Shown in pieces: positions 19,416 through 30,709 of a stretch of DNA of 64,000 bases. The DNA lies in the NCBI GenBank assembly GCA_902728285.1, contig CACVBU010000271.1, positions 2,113,717 to 2,177,716 of the forward strand, written 5' to 3'. Position numbers and translations under genes: made by a program. The DNA is from Clytia hemisphaerica. Its lineage: Eukaryota; Cnidaria; Hydrozoa; Leptothecata; Clytiidae. Every line of letters begins with the position of its first letter. Position 1 is the first letter of the stretch. Below the pieces are notes generated by a model. The model was not told where the DNA came from, ran no database searches, and saw only the letters and a list, made by a program, of their open reading frames with translations.

Positions 19416-21882
19416 TGCGCAGATATGTAATTTCTGCGCAGATATGTAATTTCTGCGCATATATGTAATTATTTTGCGCAGATATGTAATTTCTGCGCAA
19501 ATATGTAATTATTTTGCGCAACTATGTAATTTCGAGCTGCGCAGATATGTAATTAAATTTCTGCGCAGATATGTAAAACACGACCTTTTTTGAAAAACTG
19601 ACTCGATTTTAACATTAATTTTTCAAAGTATTTAATCGCATTGTTCTTGGACTGTGACAGACATTTGGCAATTGTTGTTTTTCTTATAAGCATCATCTTT
19701 ATAAGAAACAAGTCAATATCTTTTTATCAAAGTGATATTGGCTTTCGGCGATTGTATCAAAGCAACTAGGGGACAGTGCTAAATGACTTATATTGTGCCC
19801 AAAAGAGAAACATTTATTTTTCTTATAAGCAACATTTTATAAGAACACAATTCATAACTTTTAAACAATATTTTTAGCTATTGTTTGATAAATCAAATCT
19901 CTGAAAGCCTATTCCACTTAGAAAAAAATCCTTGTTCTTATAAAATTCTTATAAACTAATGTTAGATTTAGGAAAATTCCCTATTTCTTTCGATAGAGCC
20001 GTTACAGAATGCTGATTCCACTTAGAAAAAAAATAATTTGTCTCCTTTTAGATGGCTTAAAGTTGAATATTTTGCCTTAGTTTAATTTGTAAGGGGAAAA
20101 TAAAAAAGGCATGTAATTTTCTTCAATATCTTGTAACAATCAGTGTCAATAATCCCACTCTATTTCATTGGATAATTCAATCAAATATAATGACTTTGCT
20201 CGTAGATCGAACCATGAAAAGGAAAAGGAAGTTTTTTTAGGAAGTTTTGCTAGAGAAAACCAATATAATTTTACTTTATCTCACTGTAATGTGTAAAGAA
20301 ATGCAATCCATATCTACAAAATCAATAAAGTTTATTACATAGATGCGAGATCTCGAGTAAAGGTTTTATCGAAGATCTCATTATATTGTACTTTTTTATT
20401 AGGTTGTACTGATAAGATAAATAGAAAATCCGAATCTTTTGCTTATACCTTTCTAGATGGGTTCGCATTTTTTTAAAGAGTTTGGATACTCTTATTTTTT
20501 TTTAGGTTTCAGCCTAAGATATTCTTAACATGTTCTCCCTTGTTAACTTTGTAACAACTACCGTATTTTTTCGAATAAACGCCCTGGGCGTCTTTTTAAT
20601 TTTAAGACTTTCAGGAGGGGTGTTTATTCTAGGGTATATACCATTCTACCAAGAGTTATTCAATTCTCATAAAGTAGTTGCTTATAGGAAGAATTACTAT
20701 GCTCATAATATTATACGCCTTCCCTTGTTCAATTTGTAAGACCTAAATACTGAAAGGTATATGACCATCTATGAAAAGCTGATTCTTATAAAATAGGTGC
20801 TTATAAGAAAAATAAATATGCTCATCTTATACGCCGTTCCTTGTTTACTTCGTAAGAAGTAATTACCGAAGGGTATATCACCGTCTATCAAGAGTTACTG
20901 AATTGATTTTTATAAAGTATATGCTTATAAGAAAATTGATAATGCTCATCTTATGCGCCATCCCTTATTTACTTTGTAAGAACTAATTACCGAATGGTAA
21001 ATGACCGTCTATCAAGAGTTATTGATTTGATTCTTATAAAGTAGTTGCTTATAAGAAAAATAAATATGCACATATTAAGTGCCGTTCCTTGTTTACTTAG
21101 TAAAAACTAACAACCGAAGGGTATATCGCCGTCTATCGAGAGTTATTGCTTTGATTCTTATAAAGTAGTTGCTTATAAGAAAAATTATAATACTCATATT
21201 ATGCGCCATCCCTTATTTACTTTGTAAAAACTAATAACTGAAGGGTAAATGACCGTCTATCAAGAGTTATTGCTTTGATTCTTATAAAGTATATGCTTAT
21301 AAGAAAAATAAATATGGTCATATTATGTGCCGTCCCTTGTTTACTTTGTAAGAACTAATTTCCGAAAGGTATATGGCCGTCTATCAAGAGTTATTGCTTT
21401 GATTCTTATAAAGATGATGCTTACAAGAAAAATAGTCGTATCCGTTTTAGGCGCTATTCCATGTTTGCTTTGAAAAACCAATCACCGAAAGCTAAAACTT
21501 AGTGGTTGAAAAGTTATAGATCATTTTCTTATAAAGATGATGCTTATAAGAAAAATAATTATTTTCATTTAAGGCCCTATTCTATTCCATTCAAAATTTA
21601 TGGATATTTTTCTTATAAAGTTGATGCTTATAAGATATTACTTCTTGTTTGTGATAGATATTAGCTAAAATACCTAAGTCTTAAAAAGGTAAAAGTAATG
21701 GTAAAATCTATCAAGGGGGTACCATTGATTTTAAAGATCGTGTTTTTACATATCTGCGCAGCTCGAAATTACATAGTTGCGCAAAATAATTACTTATTTG
21801 CGCAGAAATTACATATCTGCGCAAAATAATTACATATATGCGCAGAAATTACATATTTGCGCAAAAATTACATATCTGCGCA
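19416..21882. mobile_element. 2.47-kb non-autonomous element with repeat-built inverted termini
   Basis: Both ends are about 160-base inverted repeats made of 7-8 degenerate copies of 'tgcgcagatatgtaat', including the same variant 'tgcgcaactatgtaatttcg' mirrored at the right. The interior holds a 123-bp hairpin array (about 20740-21600). No credible protein is encoded. It interrupts the LINE RT. The TSD could not be fixed by eye. Confidence 0.75.
20740..21640. repeat. 123-bp tandem array, each unit with a TTCTTATAA..TTATAAGAA hairpin
   Basis: 'ccgaagggt'-type anchors occur at 20866, 20990, 21113, 21238, 21361 and 21483, giving steps of 122-125. Each unit has an inverted pair 'gattcttataaag' / 'gcttataagaaaaa' separated by a few bases, plus 'accgtctatcaagagttatt'. 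Confidence 0.8.
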
Positions 21883-22234
21883 CAACATGCGCATTTTTAC
21901 CTACCGTTTTAACGGTGGAACACGGTGGAGGAGGTGAGACTCCTAAACGGTGTATTGCAAAAATTTTTAAAAAATTGCAATGAAGAATTTCAAAGATCCG
22001 ATAAAAATTTACCAATTTTAATTTTTACAGACGAGAATTGATATATTGTATATATTTTTTGAATCAAATGAATTTAAGCAAATCTTCTTCTTCCCTGTGA
22101 TTGCTTATCAGAGTATTAAAGGAGGGTTTCGTTTATTTAGAAAATTGAGACAGTAATAATCTTTAAAAGATTCTAAAATTATATAATATTATAAATTATA
22201 TAATAAATTCTTCAATAAATTAATAAGAAAGTTT

Positions 22235-22488
22235 TGCGCGGTGAGTGCTGTTTGGATGTCTTATAACGGCGTGCAAGGTTGTGGGTTCAACCCCCAGCCG
22301 GGTCATACCAAAGATTTCCAAAATGCTACTTGTTGCCTCTCTGCTGGATGCTCAGCAATTAAGAGAAGGATCAAGGGTAAGTAGAGCAATCCCGGGAGAA
22401 GGAGTAGCGCCCTCCACTACCTTCGGGTAGACCGAAAGAGGAGCCTTTCGGGTGGCCTCTGACTGCAGTCGCAGACTTACTTACTTAT
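22235..22488 (+). mobile_element. tRNA-derived SINE, copy 1
   Basis: The head carries a B-box-like 'ggttgtgggttcaacccc' and a decayed A-box. The body contains 'gtcataccaaagattt' and 'gatgctcagcaatta'. The tail is a 'cttacttactta' microsatellite. Matching copies are at 59467-59725 (minus) and 30903-31076. Confidence 0.8.
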
Positions 22489-23407
22489 ACCGTTATTTCT
22501 CTTATGCAATACGGAAAATTACATTGCAGTCTCTGCTACTCGAACACGCACTGGGAACACACATTTTCTTAAGCTGAGGGAATTTCATTTTGAAATAAGG
22601 TTTTTTCGATTTATAGAGATTTGAGACTCGAGTTAAAGAGAATTCAACTTAAGAAAAGTTATTTTGGAGGTGCCGCAGACTAGTAATAATGAGAGGTAAT
22701 AAATTTGGCCGTTGAAGCCTTATGTTTATATATAGTTTGTTCTTATAAAAAAAGTGTATTCCACTGGTAATTTCCCCTCCTTGAAGGGAAATTCCTTGTC
22801 TTGTGGCTTGGGTTTTCCTGTTTATTTCATATCTTAAAATTGCTTTTCATACCAGTTACCTTGGTAACTGCTGAACACCTCCCACGGAATAAACAAGCTA
22901 ACTTTCCGATTGAGTTTTTGTACGTTTCGACATAAAAGTACGTTAAAATGATAGATTCTTTTCGTACGTGTTTGAGATGATTGATCTGATAAATGATACT
23001 GACAATATGCTTATTAATGGAAAAAAGAAAGCCTAATTTACCCTCACAAAGGAATACCATTAAATCAACAATTAAAAAACAAAAATTATCTTCAACACGG
23101 CTCAATTATTGCGACTACAAATTGGCTGGTATTTTCATTCACAACATTTAGTTTGGCTTCATTTACATAAATGTTTGCTTAGAGTTAAGAAAGCTTGATA
23201 GCAATGCTGTTTGAAAATGATTTTTTGCAGTTGCAAAGTCTGCTTTTTATAATTGAGCGCTCACAGCAAAGACACGTGAATGTATTAATGATGCAGCCGC
23301 TTAAGAGTTTCTGTTCAACGAGATTAAAGAAATTGCATCCAAATAGCTGGGTCGTGAAGAGCTTACTCGGCTGGCAAGAAATAACGAGACATTGTTCTAT
23401 CTGCTTA
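22489..23407. other. Intergenic, little recognised
   Basis: It contains a truncated AAGAAC-type MITE end (22703-22758, 'gttcttataaaaaaagtgta'). Otherwise no supported gene; short frames on both strands lack recognisable motifs. Confidence 0.45.
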
Positions 23408-23409
23408 TA

Positions 23410-23660
23410 CAGGGTGTCCCTAATTAAAGTATCGAGTCGAAACACAACTATGAGTAAAATGTTTTATGTGCGTGTTCACAAAATTGTATTTTAAGCTCTC
23501 CCTCTTTTTTCTTTGTCATTACGATTAATTTATACGTTGTAACTACCTTTTGTAATAAGCTTGTGTGATGGAGAACGTTCTTATCTTTTAGCAATAACAC
23601 ACACAAACTTTTCTACTCAATCGCATGTTCAAACTCGATACTTTAATTAGGGACACCCTG
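23410..23660. mobile_element. Tc1/mariner-type MITE, CAGGGTGTCCCTAATTAAAG termini, TA target
   Basis: It is flanked by TA on both sides. The left end CAGGGTGTCCCTAATTAAAG continues 'tatcgag'; the right end is its inverse. A longer relative is at 51620-52164 with the same termini. It lies 275 bases upstream of the GPCR start. Confidence 0.8.
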
Positions 23661-23742
23661 TACATCGCACGGCAGAACGTTGTTCTTTCTTTTATGTAAA
23701 AAATGTTTTTTAGGAGAATGATAGGAGATGTATTAAATGCAT

Positions 23743-23876
23743 AGATATCTTATATAAAACACTAGATAGAGCCAAGTAACGGTAAGTGAAGCGAAATAAT
23801 GCGCAGATTATTTTGATTCAAATAGGGACGGAGTAGCTCTATCTTGTGCTTAATATAAGATATCTGTTGCTAAATA
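23743..23876. mobile_element. MITE, AGATATCTTATATAAAACAC termini
   Basis: The left 'agatatcttatataaaacac' continues 'tagatagagc' and is inverted at 23847-23876. A 0.4-kb relative is at 41962-42359. It lies immediately upstream of the probable 5' UTR exon of the GPCR. Confidence 0.7.
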
Positions 23877-23934
23877 ATGACCTTTAAACTTAACATTTGA
23901 TGTTTTTTAGGAAAGTAACAACAACAAAACAAAA

Positions 23935-25380
23935 ATGACGAACGCAACATCAAATAACGAAGAAATGAATTCAAATCAAACTATAGATTTAGAATTATCA
24001 CTGATTGGATTTGGTCTGGTCTTCATGAGTCTTTCAATCATAATCCCAAACGCCATTGTCATCTATGTTTTCAAAATAACAAAAAAACTACAAAAACCAA
24101 AATATTATTTTATACTTTCCCTAGCAGTAGCGGATCTACTCGTGGGTTTGATTTCTATCAACCCTTATACTGTTTTACTGATGATTGGTCACTGGCCACT
24201 AGGCCGGGGTCTCTGCTACACATGGTTGGTTTTAGATCACTATATAGGAACAGCATCGAATTTTTGTCTCATTTTTATCGCATTTGATCGATTTGGATCG
24301 ATATTTCACCCGATGACTCATAAAGTGAAATGCGATGCTCGATTCATGAAACGATGTGTGATTCTTATATGGACGCTACCAGTCTTGGTCTGGCCGCTGC
24401 CCATCCTGATCTATCCCTTTACTGAGGAAGACCCAGATAGATTCATGCCATCGAGCGAATGTAACATACATTTCTATCAAAATGATATTACTATAACATC
24501 TATAGTTGTAGTCTTGAGCTATATCGCTCCCAGTATTATATTACTGGTAATTTATTTCTGTATATCGAGACGGATTTCAAGAATCAGTGGAGTTGAAAAG
24601 AAAATCTATGTTATACCAAACAAAGCAGTTGAGAATATAGCCTCATTTTCTAATACTTTAGATGACGTTGAATCTACACCTGACTTATGTGATAATAAAA
24701 AAGGACATATTAACCAAAGATTTAATATAAAGGACGCTACTTCAACTATAGAAGATTCTCTAGATAGTGCTAATAGTACCAGCCAACGAGATTCTCGGGT
24801 CAACTCTTTGGATACAATGGGCGTCAAAAAGGTAGGAAAACATTTTGAGGATGGTAAAAGGATGAGATTCCCAACAGTTACAGAAACATTAATGCTATCA
24901 CCAAGACCAAGATCTGCCACTATGACGACAGAGCTGGAGAACCATAACGAGTTACAATCTACTACTGCTCAAACCGCACCAAAGCAACAACGAAGATTCA
25001 CTTTGAATACGTTAGACTTTCATATGAAACTTGGATTTAATTCAACAGTAGGGACAAAACGTCATAGAACATCCAATATTTCTTTTTATGGAAAACGGAA
25101 GACTTCATGTGAACGAAAAATGGATAAATGTAGACAAAAGACTAAAAGGAGTGCTTTGAAATGGATTTTATTGGTCTCGACAGCGTTTATTATTTGTTGG
25201 TTTCCATATCATATTACCGTACTAGCAAGATCAATCTTAAAGATATCTTTACCAGAGCATTTATGGAGATTTTGTTACATCTTTGGTTGGCTGAATTCCC
25301 TATTTAATCCCGTATGCTATGCATTTGCTAACCGTGAATTCAAAAATCGGGTTAAAGAGGTTTTCTGGAAAAAAAGATAA
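23935..25380 (+). CDS. Rhodopsin-family (class A) GPCR, muscarinic/histamine-H3-like, 481 aa, single coding exon
   Basis: Seven hydrophobic segments carry class A landmarks: two N-glycosylation sites in the N-terminus; N39 in TM1; LAVAD (D67) in TM2; C94 and the amine-binding-type D101 at the top of TM3; DRF (118-120) in place of DRY; W146 in TM4; C176 in ECL2; CWFPY (421-425) in TM6; and NPVCY (458-462) in TM7. The TM3 and TM7 context (WLVLDHY; WLNSLFNPVCY) is closest to muscarinic and H3 receptors. The muscarinic TM7 tyrosine pattern is not fully kept, so the ligand is uncertain. The third intracellular loop is long (about 215-400) and basic, as in Gq/Gi-coupled amine receptors. The C-tail is short. 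An upstream acceptor (TGTTTTTTAG|GAAAGT, 23911) suggests a 5' UTR intron. The ORF is intact. Confidence 0.9.
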   Translation: MTNATSNNEEMNSNQTIDLELSLIGFGLVFMSLSIIIPNAIVIYVFKITKKLQKPKYYFILSLAVADLLVGLISINPYTVLLMIGHWPLGRGLCYTWLVLDHYIGTASNFCLIFIAFDRFGSIFHPMTHKVKCDARFMKRCVILIWTLPVLVWPLPILIYPFTEEDPDRFMPSSECNIHFYQNDITITSIVVVLSYIAPSIILLVIYFCISRRISRISGVEKKIYVIPNKAVENIASFSNTLDDVESTPDLCDNKKGHINQRFNIKDATSTIEDSLDSANSTSQRDSRVNSLDTMGVKKVGKHFEDGKRMRFPTVTETLMLSPRPRSATMTTELENHNELQSTTAQTAPKQQRRFTLNTLDFHMKLGFNSTVGTKRHRTSNISFYGKRKTSCERKMDKCRQKTKRSALKWILLVSTAFIICWFPYHITVLARSILKISLPEHLWRFCYIFGWLNSLFNPVCYAFANREFKNRVKEVFWKKR

Positions 25381-25589
25381 ACGCATTGATTTTGGTTCCC
25401 CAGGTGACTGTCAGCACTAATAATTAATTTATAAGTTTTGGTGAATTTAATCTTATACTATGTATATTATTATTACATTACATAATATATTTTGTAAATA
25501 CACTTACCAGGTTACTCAAAAAAATCTTATGATATTTTTTAAACACAATGAAAGTCTTTTAAATTTTTGACAATTTCCACTGGGGGATT

Positions 25590-25712
25590 TAAGACAATAG
25601 AGCAAGCACGTCGGAAACATGCGAAGACGTGAAACGCTCCTTAAAAGGCAAGAAATTACAATTACAAATCTCTTCGTCTGATAAGTTCGACATAGTGTAA
25701 AGCCACCTATGA
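25590..25712 (+). repeat. Interspersed repeat R, copy 1
   Basis: It shares 'acaatagagcaag', 'cggaaacatgcg' and 'attacaattacaaatctctt' with 43913-44027 and 45853-45968. The three copies have a common length of about 115-120 bases. It is a SINE or MITE fragment of unknown class. Confidence 0.65.
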
Positions 25713-25930
25713 TTTCTTAGCGTCTATTGATGCTATATTAAAAAAACATACACCATTGGAAAGATTGTGCCTCCATGCCAATTTTTCTTGTGAAAATTCT
25801 CAATTTTACGGCTTGATTGGCGAAAGTTTATGCTTGCGAAAAATATTTTTCCGTTAAAATTCGCGAACGTAAATGTCGTGAATTTCTCGATTTTTCGTCC
25901 TCGTAAAAGTTTCTGCTTGCAAAAGTTTGT
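25713..25930. repeat. TTCGCGAA-type low-complexity repeat
   Basis: Repeated 'gcgaaa', 'cgtgaat' and 'gcaaaagttt' words are similar to 13300-13460. It creates a spurious minus-strand frame. Confidence 0.4.
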
Positions 25931-26016
25931 ACGCCTAAAGTATATCACCGGATCTAGAAGAAGTTAGAAGCTTGTTTATAGTTCGTTGGATAGCTTAAAG
26001 TCTCTTCTTTCTTTTA
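25931..26016 (+). repeat. Left arm of a 1.4-kb-spaced inverted repeat
   Basis: 'taaagtatatcaccgg', 'atctagaagaagtta' and 'tagttcgttggatagcttaa' occur inverted at 27288-27379. Confidence 0.7.
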
Positions 26017-27038
26017 GGCGCCTTCGGCGCCGCCTGATTTAGGAATGGCGGGGTGGGAATGATAGAAAGGTGCCCAGTAGTAAACTTCAAATTAATGCGC
26101 TTGAGGACAGAATAAAGTAAAGCAGGGTCACTCGTTGACCAAAAATGGTCAAAACGGTTAAAATCTGGTCAAAAAGTGAATTTTTATCAAATTTTTGCAT
26201 TTGTTTGAATTTTTGGCTTAAAATCTCGCTGGAAAGACTCACTTTTGATTTTATTTTGATTGACCATGAAACCCAATCCAATTCCTACTAAATATGACGA
26301 TTTCTAACTCAAATTGGGCATTACAGAAGGGCTTGTTTAGTATGCCGTCATTGGTACTTAAAGGGTTATGTTGGTCATTTTCGGCTGAAAAAAGAAAATA
26401 ATGTTGGCCTACTTTAAGATACGATAAATTTTCAGCCCCTTCCACCGATAAACTTTTCTCCTAACTCCTTCTTTGGAAATAGACATGCAATGGACCATTC
26501 CATTTTATGTTCATACAGGGGATGGACGAACATTTTTAGGGGTCAATCCAAGAGGGTTTCAAGAGGAGAGTCGGACGAAAATTTTTAGGGGTCCAAAGGA
26601 GTGTTTTTCCATTTTTCCTTGTGGTGGTAAAAAGTTATATTAAAATTTCCAGTAGGGTAAGAGACTTTAATTCATCCACCCTTATTTAAAGATATGAAAA
26701 TAACATTTCCAAGGGTTGTTTTTGCCAATTCTTTCACTTCAATCCAGGAGGTATCTACACATTCCCAATAATTCTTTTTCACTTGAAAAGAATTGTCTAT
26801 ATATCTCCTGTATGGAAATTTAATGAAACAATGACTATTGACATTTTGTGACGTAATAAATTATACATGAAATAGTAGGTGGCGCTGTAAACATTCGTTG
26901 ACACATACCTATATTTGATAATGATTAGCAATAGAGTAGGATTTCAGTATTCAAATTTATTTATTCATAAAATCTTATATATCTGTCAAAAGTTAATACA
27001 ATTAGGAATTCACACTCAGAACAAAGCTGTCACTAACA
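26017..27038. other. No recognisable gene
   Basis: It lies between the arms of the inverted repeat. 'ggtcaaaa' words at 26130-26180 and two 'atttttaggggtc' phrases at about 26534 and 26581 are the only structure noted. Confidence 0.4.
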
Positions 27039-27464
27039 TACACGCTTTTTTTTATAAGAATAGGGTAAATCCATTTCATCATGGATATTCTTAACTTTTT
27101 TGGGAAAATCATCCTAAGATATTCTTACAGCATATTCTTAGGTTAGGGTCCTAATTCAGACTAGATTTAACATTTAGTACATACGTCTTAAGCATAGGAT
27201 GGTATTTTTGTGAGAGGAGTGAGCCTTACTTAGGGTAATTGACAATTTATAATTGAAAATGCTCTAAAAATGGCATTCTTCGCTTGAGTAGCTAGAAAAA
27301 AAGACTTTAAGCTATCCAACGAACTATAAAACAAGCTTCTTTTAACTTCTTCTAGATCCGCGGAGATATACTTTAGGCGTACAAACTTAGCATATTCTTA
27401 ATTTTTTGGCCTTTTTCATCATGGACATTCTTATAAAGTGTATTCTTATATAATAAAGCGTGTA
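27039..27464 (+). mobile_element. TA-target MITE, AAGAATA/TATTCTT subfamily
   Basis: It starts 'tacacgcttttttttataag' and ends 'aataaagcgtgta'. 'tattctta' recurs at least five times inside. The right arm of the 25931 inverted repeat (27288-27379) lies within it. Confidence 0.65.
27288..27379 (-). repeat. Right arm of the inverted repeat with 25931-26016
   Basis: The reverse complement matches the left arm over about 80 bases with few changes and a small insertion. Confidence 0.7.
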
Positions 27465-27870
27465 TGCATAACAAATTTGCTGTATAAAATTTATTCGCAA
27501 AAATTTCACCAATTTTTTTTGCGCGATCTATCAAAGAGAAGAAGAACCTGTTTATTGAGATGATCAAAAAATTTTGAACAAATCTAAATAGTTTACATCG
27601 CATCAAAAAGGAAGATTTTCTCGATTTGAAAATGCGAATTGTTCAACGCAATTTGCCTAATACACTTCTCTTAGGGTAAGTTCCTGCTTTTGATACACCC
27701 CTGTCTCACAGTCCCGGTGAAGCTTTTTTAACTTTTGATAGAATTCCGATTTAAATAGCGAATTAAATTGAGACAGACTTTAGACTCTTTCGACTCAAAC
27801 TTTTGTCCGGGAATTAGTTATGTTCTCATGATGTTAACATTTAGATAATTGAGATATTTTTTGCTTTTAG

Positions 27871-28204
27871 ATTTGTTTTTGCAACATTTTGCACGGAGCA
27901 CGTTCATTCTCAAGAACTAAAAAACGACCTAACCGATAAGACGTGTGGAGCCAAAGACGACGCCAAATATCGTATTCACAGTCTTATGATTGTCAAAAAT
28001 ATTCATTCAAAACATGGAGCGATCTCAACATTTAACGAATGTGCACATTTGTGCTTTAATGCAGGCTCAGGTACATGCCCTTATTTCGGATATCATTCAA
28101 GAAGCAAATCATGTCTCTTTTTCAAGAGAAATTTGAAGAACGAAACTATTTCGCGACTTTTGGTGGAGAAGTGGAGATACGGGCGGATTATTACGAATAA
28201 AAGG
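27871..28204 (+). CDS. Secreted PAN/apple-domain protein: exon with end of signal peptide and PAN domain
   Basis: The acceptor is TTTTGCTTTTAG|A and the donor AAAAGG|GTATGA, ending in phase 0. The translation opens with a hydrophobic FVFATFC then EHVHSQ, resembling the end of a signal peptide, followed by a cysteine pattern (C-G-A; C-x3-C; C-P-Y-F-x-Y; C-L-F-F) characteristic of PAN/apple domains, which bind protein or glycan partners outside the cell. The exon that would hold the initiator ATG is not identified. Neighbouring exons at 29194, 30557 and 31107 continue in phase. Whether the PA14 exons at 44 kb belong to the same gene is unproven: phase requires at least one unseen exon between. 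Confidence 0.7.
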
Positions 28205-29193
28205 GTATGAAAATTCACATTATAAATCTAGTATGTAATTGCATGGTTTTTTGAGAGAAATTCGTGATTATTTTCCGAGGTAACTTTTTTAAATTTATTT
28301 AAAAATTTCAAAGCCTGAAAGAAGAAAGTTGCTTTAGAAGTTCCCTCTATCATTCTCATGGTTTTACAAAGAAATCAATTAATAACATCTCTAGCTGCTA
28401 TGACGCACGTTATTATCCATAGTATTCATTACGTGAATAAATGCCCTCGTTTTTACCAGTTGTGGTAAATCTAAGCTAAAGAAAAATTGCTTAAAATTTG
28501 TCACTATTGGCAAAACTGGCGTGTTTCTGTATAGAAAAGAATTATCAATTAAATACGAATAGAAGTACAGACAACGCTCTATAATTTGACGCTCTACTAT
28601 TTGATACGATATTTTTCAATAACATTGAAAATTACCGTCAAAGAGAAACTCTCATAAATGACACTCTCTATCGTCGTTTTGTATAAGATTCCCTTACGTA
28701 TTCTTATCAATTTACCGTATCTTTCCAATATTTTTCCCGGCATAACCAGCATGCGATTGGAAAGGTTTTGTTACTCAAGGTATATTCTAGCAAGCTAGAC
28801 GAATAATTCAGACATACTAGAAATAAAGCAAAAAGTAATATAGGGAACAATTTACACAAACTTAAATCCCGTAACGATAATCTTATTATCATATAACGCC
28901 TATATTACTGTATTACACACATTATAAACGACTCCAGTCTACTCAAGGTACGAAAATCTTGTGTTTACTCACGAAACTGCCTAACTTTCCGAAGCTTATT
29001 TTTTCAGCTACCCGAAATACTGGTCTTTTTTCGCTAAAAAAGTGGTATAAATGAATCTTAGTGCGGAAATGGGAACCTCAAACAGAACGATTTTACTATT
29101 CGATACGCTCCCTTGTACGATGAGATCAAATTTTCCTTAAATATCAAGAAGAGAGCATCAATTGTAATTACATCACGTTTTTTTGTATATTAG
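28205..29193 (+). other. Intron of the PAN-domain gene
   Basis: It is bounded by the exon 28204 donor and the exon 29194 acceptor. It is AT-rich and I see no transposon or gene in it, which is unusual in this window. Confidence 0.5.
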
Positions 29194-29314
29194 ACGAAAG
29201 AATATATTCCATCGAACAATTGCACCGAATCGTTTTGTGAGGATACTTGTTTGCCGGCCGTTGAAGAAGTTTGTTCGGGCGAATGGGGTGGTGTGAATTG
29301 TGACTTATACACAG
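29194..29314 (+). CDS. PAN-domain gene, next exon (cysteine-rich, EGF-like ending)
   Basis: The acceptor is TGTATATTAG|ACG and the donor ACAG|GTAATA. Phase 0 in and phase 1 out fit both neighbours. It has six cysteines in 40 residues, ending E-W-G-G-V-N-C-D-L-Y, which resembles the last half of an EGF-like module (G-x2-C). Confidence 0.65.
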
Positions 29315-29592
29315 GTAATAAAATGTTGGGCTTTCTTTGTCATACTAGGTATTTACATGGGAAAGTAAAAGGATCTTTTTCACTGACTGTCCTCAGTAAT
29401 AAGAACAGTGATACACAGTAAACCAGTAAATAACTACTAATATGAGAAAATACTTTGACTTTGAGAACAATTTGCGATATACTATTGTCGTAATGTATTT
29501 CAATGTATTTCAATTTCACTACTGTCTTAATGAGGGAGTTTCTAAACATCAACCAGAAATGGTGACCAGCGACCACGACCGGCGACCAGATA

Positions 29593-30241
29593 TATGGAAG
29601 CCCAAATGCGCAAAAAAATATCGCAAACCTAGGTTTACGCCCCGTAAACCTGGGTTTATGCTTTAAAACCTAAGTTTACGCTTCGTAAACCTGGGTTTAC
29701 GCCCCGTGAACCTAGGTTTACAATTTAAAACTTGGATTTGCACTTTGTAAACCTAGGTTTACAGTGTGAATACTTATTTATAGCTTTTTGATAGACTGGA
29801 TGGGCGCTGATAAGTGGCCGAGTGTAATTTGGCAGGCTCCATCTTTTGGCTTTGCTTGTGGTGGTAGCAAACCCGTACCGTAGTCTGGTTTCATAATCTT
29901 GTCTGTGAAATGTTTGTTTGGAATATATCTGGTTTCCAGTTATGGAATTCGCTTCTCAGTTCCTATTGGTCAGAAATACGAGAACAATAGGTTCAGGGAA
30001 GAATAAGCATTGATTTGTTAGTCATATAAACCTAAGTTAAAAGCCCTAAACCCGTAAACCCAGGTTTTAAAGCACAAACTTAGGTTTACGGGGCGCAAAC
30101 CTAGATTTTAAAGCTTAAACCTAGGTTTTCGGGACGCAAACCCAGGTTTACGATGCTTAAACCTAGGTTTTAAAGCATAAACGTAGGCTTACGGGGCGCA
30201 AACCTAGGTTTGCAATATTTTTGTGCATTTGGGCTTCCATT
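29593..30241. mobile_element. Palindromic element built of AAACCTAGGTTTAC words, CAGATA flanks
   Basis: The termini 'atggaagcccaaatgc' are inverted at the right ('gcatttgggcttccat'). Both flanks read CAGATA (29587-29592, 30242-30247), a likely 6-bp TSD. Arms are about 150-170 bases of repeated self-complementary 'aacctaggttt' words around a unique centre (29770-30020). It lies in the intron between exons 29194 and 30557. Confidence 0.8.
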
Positions 30242-30556
30242 CAGATAAATTTGGATTATCGATTTTAGTGTCTAAGGAAGCGCCACTATGATTGGCGCCG
30301 ACAGGAGAAGTTTTTTGAAAATTAGCCCTTCTAGACTGTCTAATTTTGCTTTGAAAAAATGTGGTCAGGCAAAGGCCCGGATTCTTGAATTGAATCAAAA
30401 TAATTGAAAGGATATCTAAAAGCTTCTGTAAGACTCAATTCGTTTTATTCGAAATTCTTCGCATTTTCGAGCCCTCTTTTTTACACCTGAAAAAGGAGTT
30501 TAAAAGAAAAGATTTTTGATTAGTGATTTTCTCGATGGTAATTGATTTTTTTTCAG

Positions 30557-30709
30557 GTATGGTTTCAAGTTGCGAAGAAGTGTTAAGAAAAACTTACACC
30601 TTGATTACTGGGGAAACCATAAACGCTACACATGGGCCAACGTTTAAATATAATCTCCTGCTTCCTGGTGAAACAGCACCTGTCAAGCTGACTTGCCCCT
30701 TACCTGAAG
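30557..30709 (+). CDS. PAN-domain gene, third recognised exon
   Basis: The acceptor is TTTTTTTTCAG|GT and the donor GAAG|GTAGAT. Phases join to both neighbours (1 in, 1 out). It encodes 50 residues with two cysteines and no domain I can name. Reading through the donor would stop 14 codons later, giving an alternative end. Confidence 0.55.

Noticed and set aside
22827..23445. Frames of 86-99 codons on both strands
   Set aside because: No recognisable motifs; one extends into the mariner-type MITE terminus.
24606..24920. 104-codon minus-strand ORF inside the GPCR
   Set aside because: Shadow of the GPCR third intracellular loop coding sequence.
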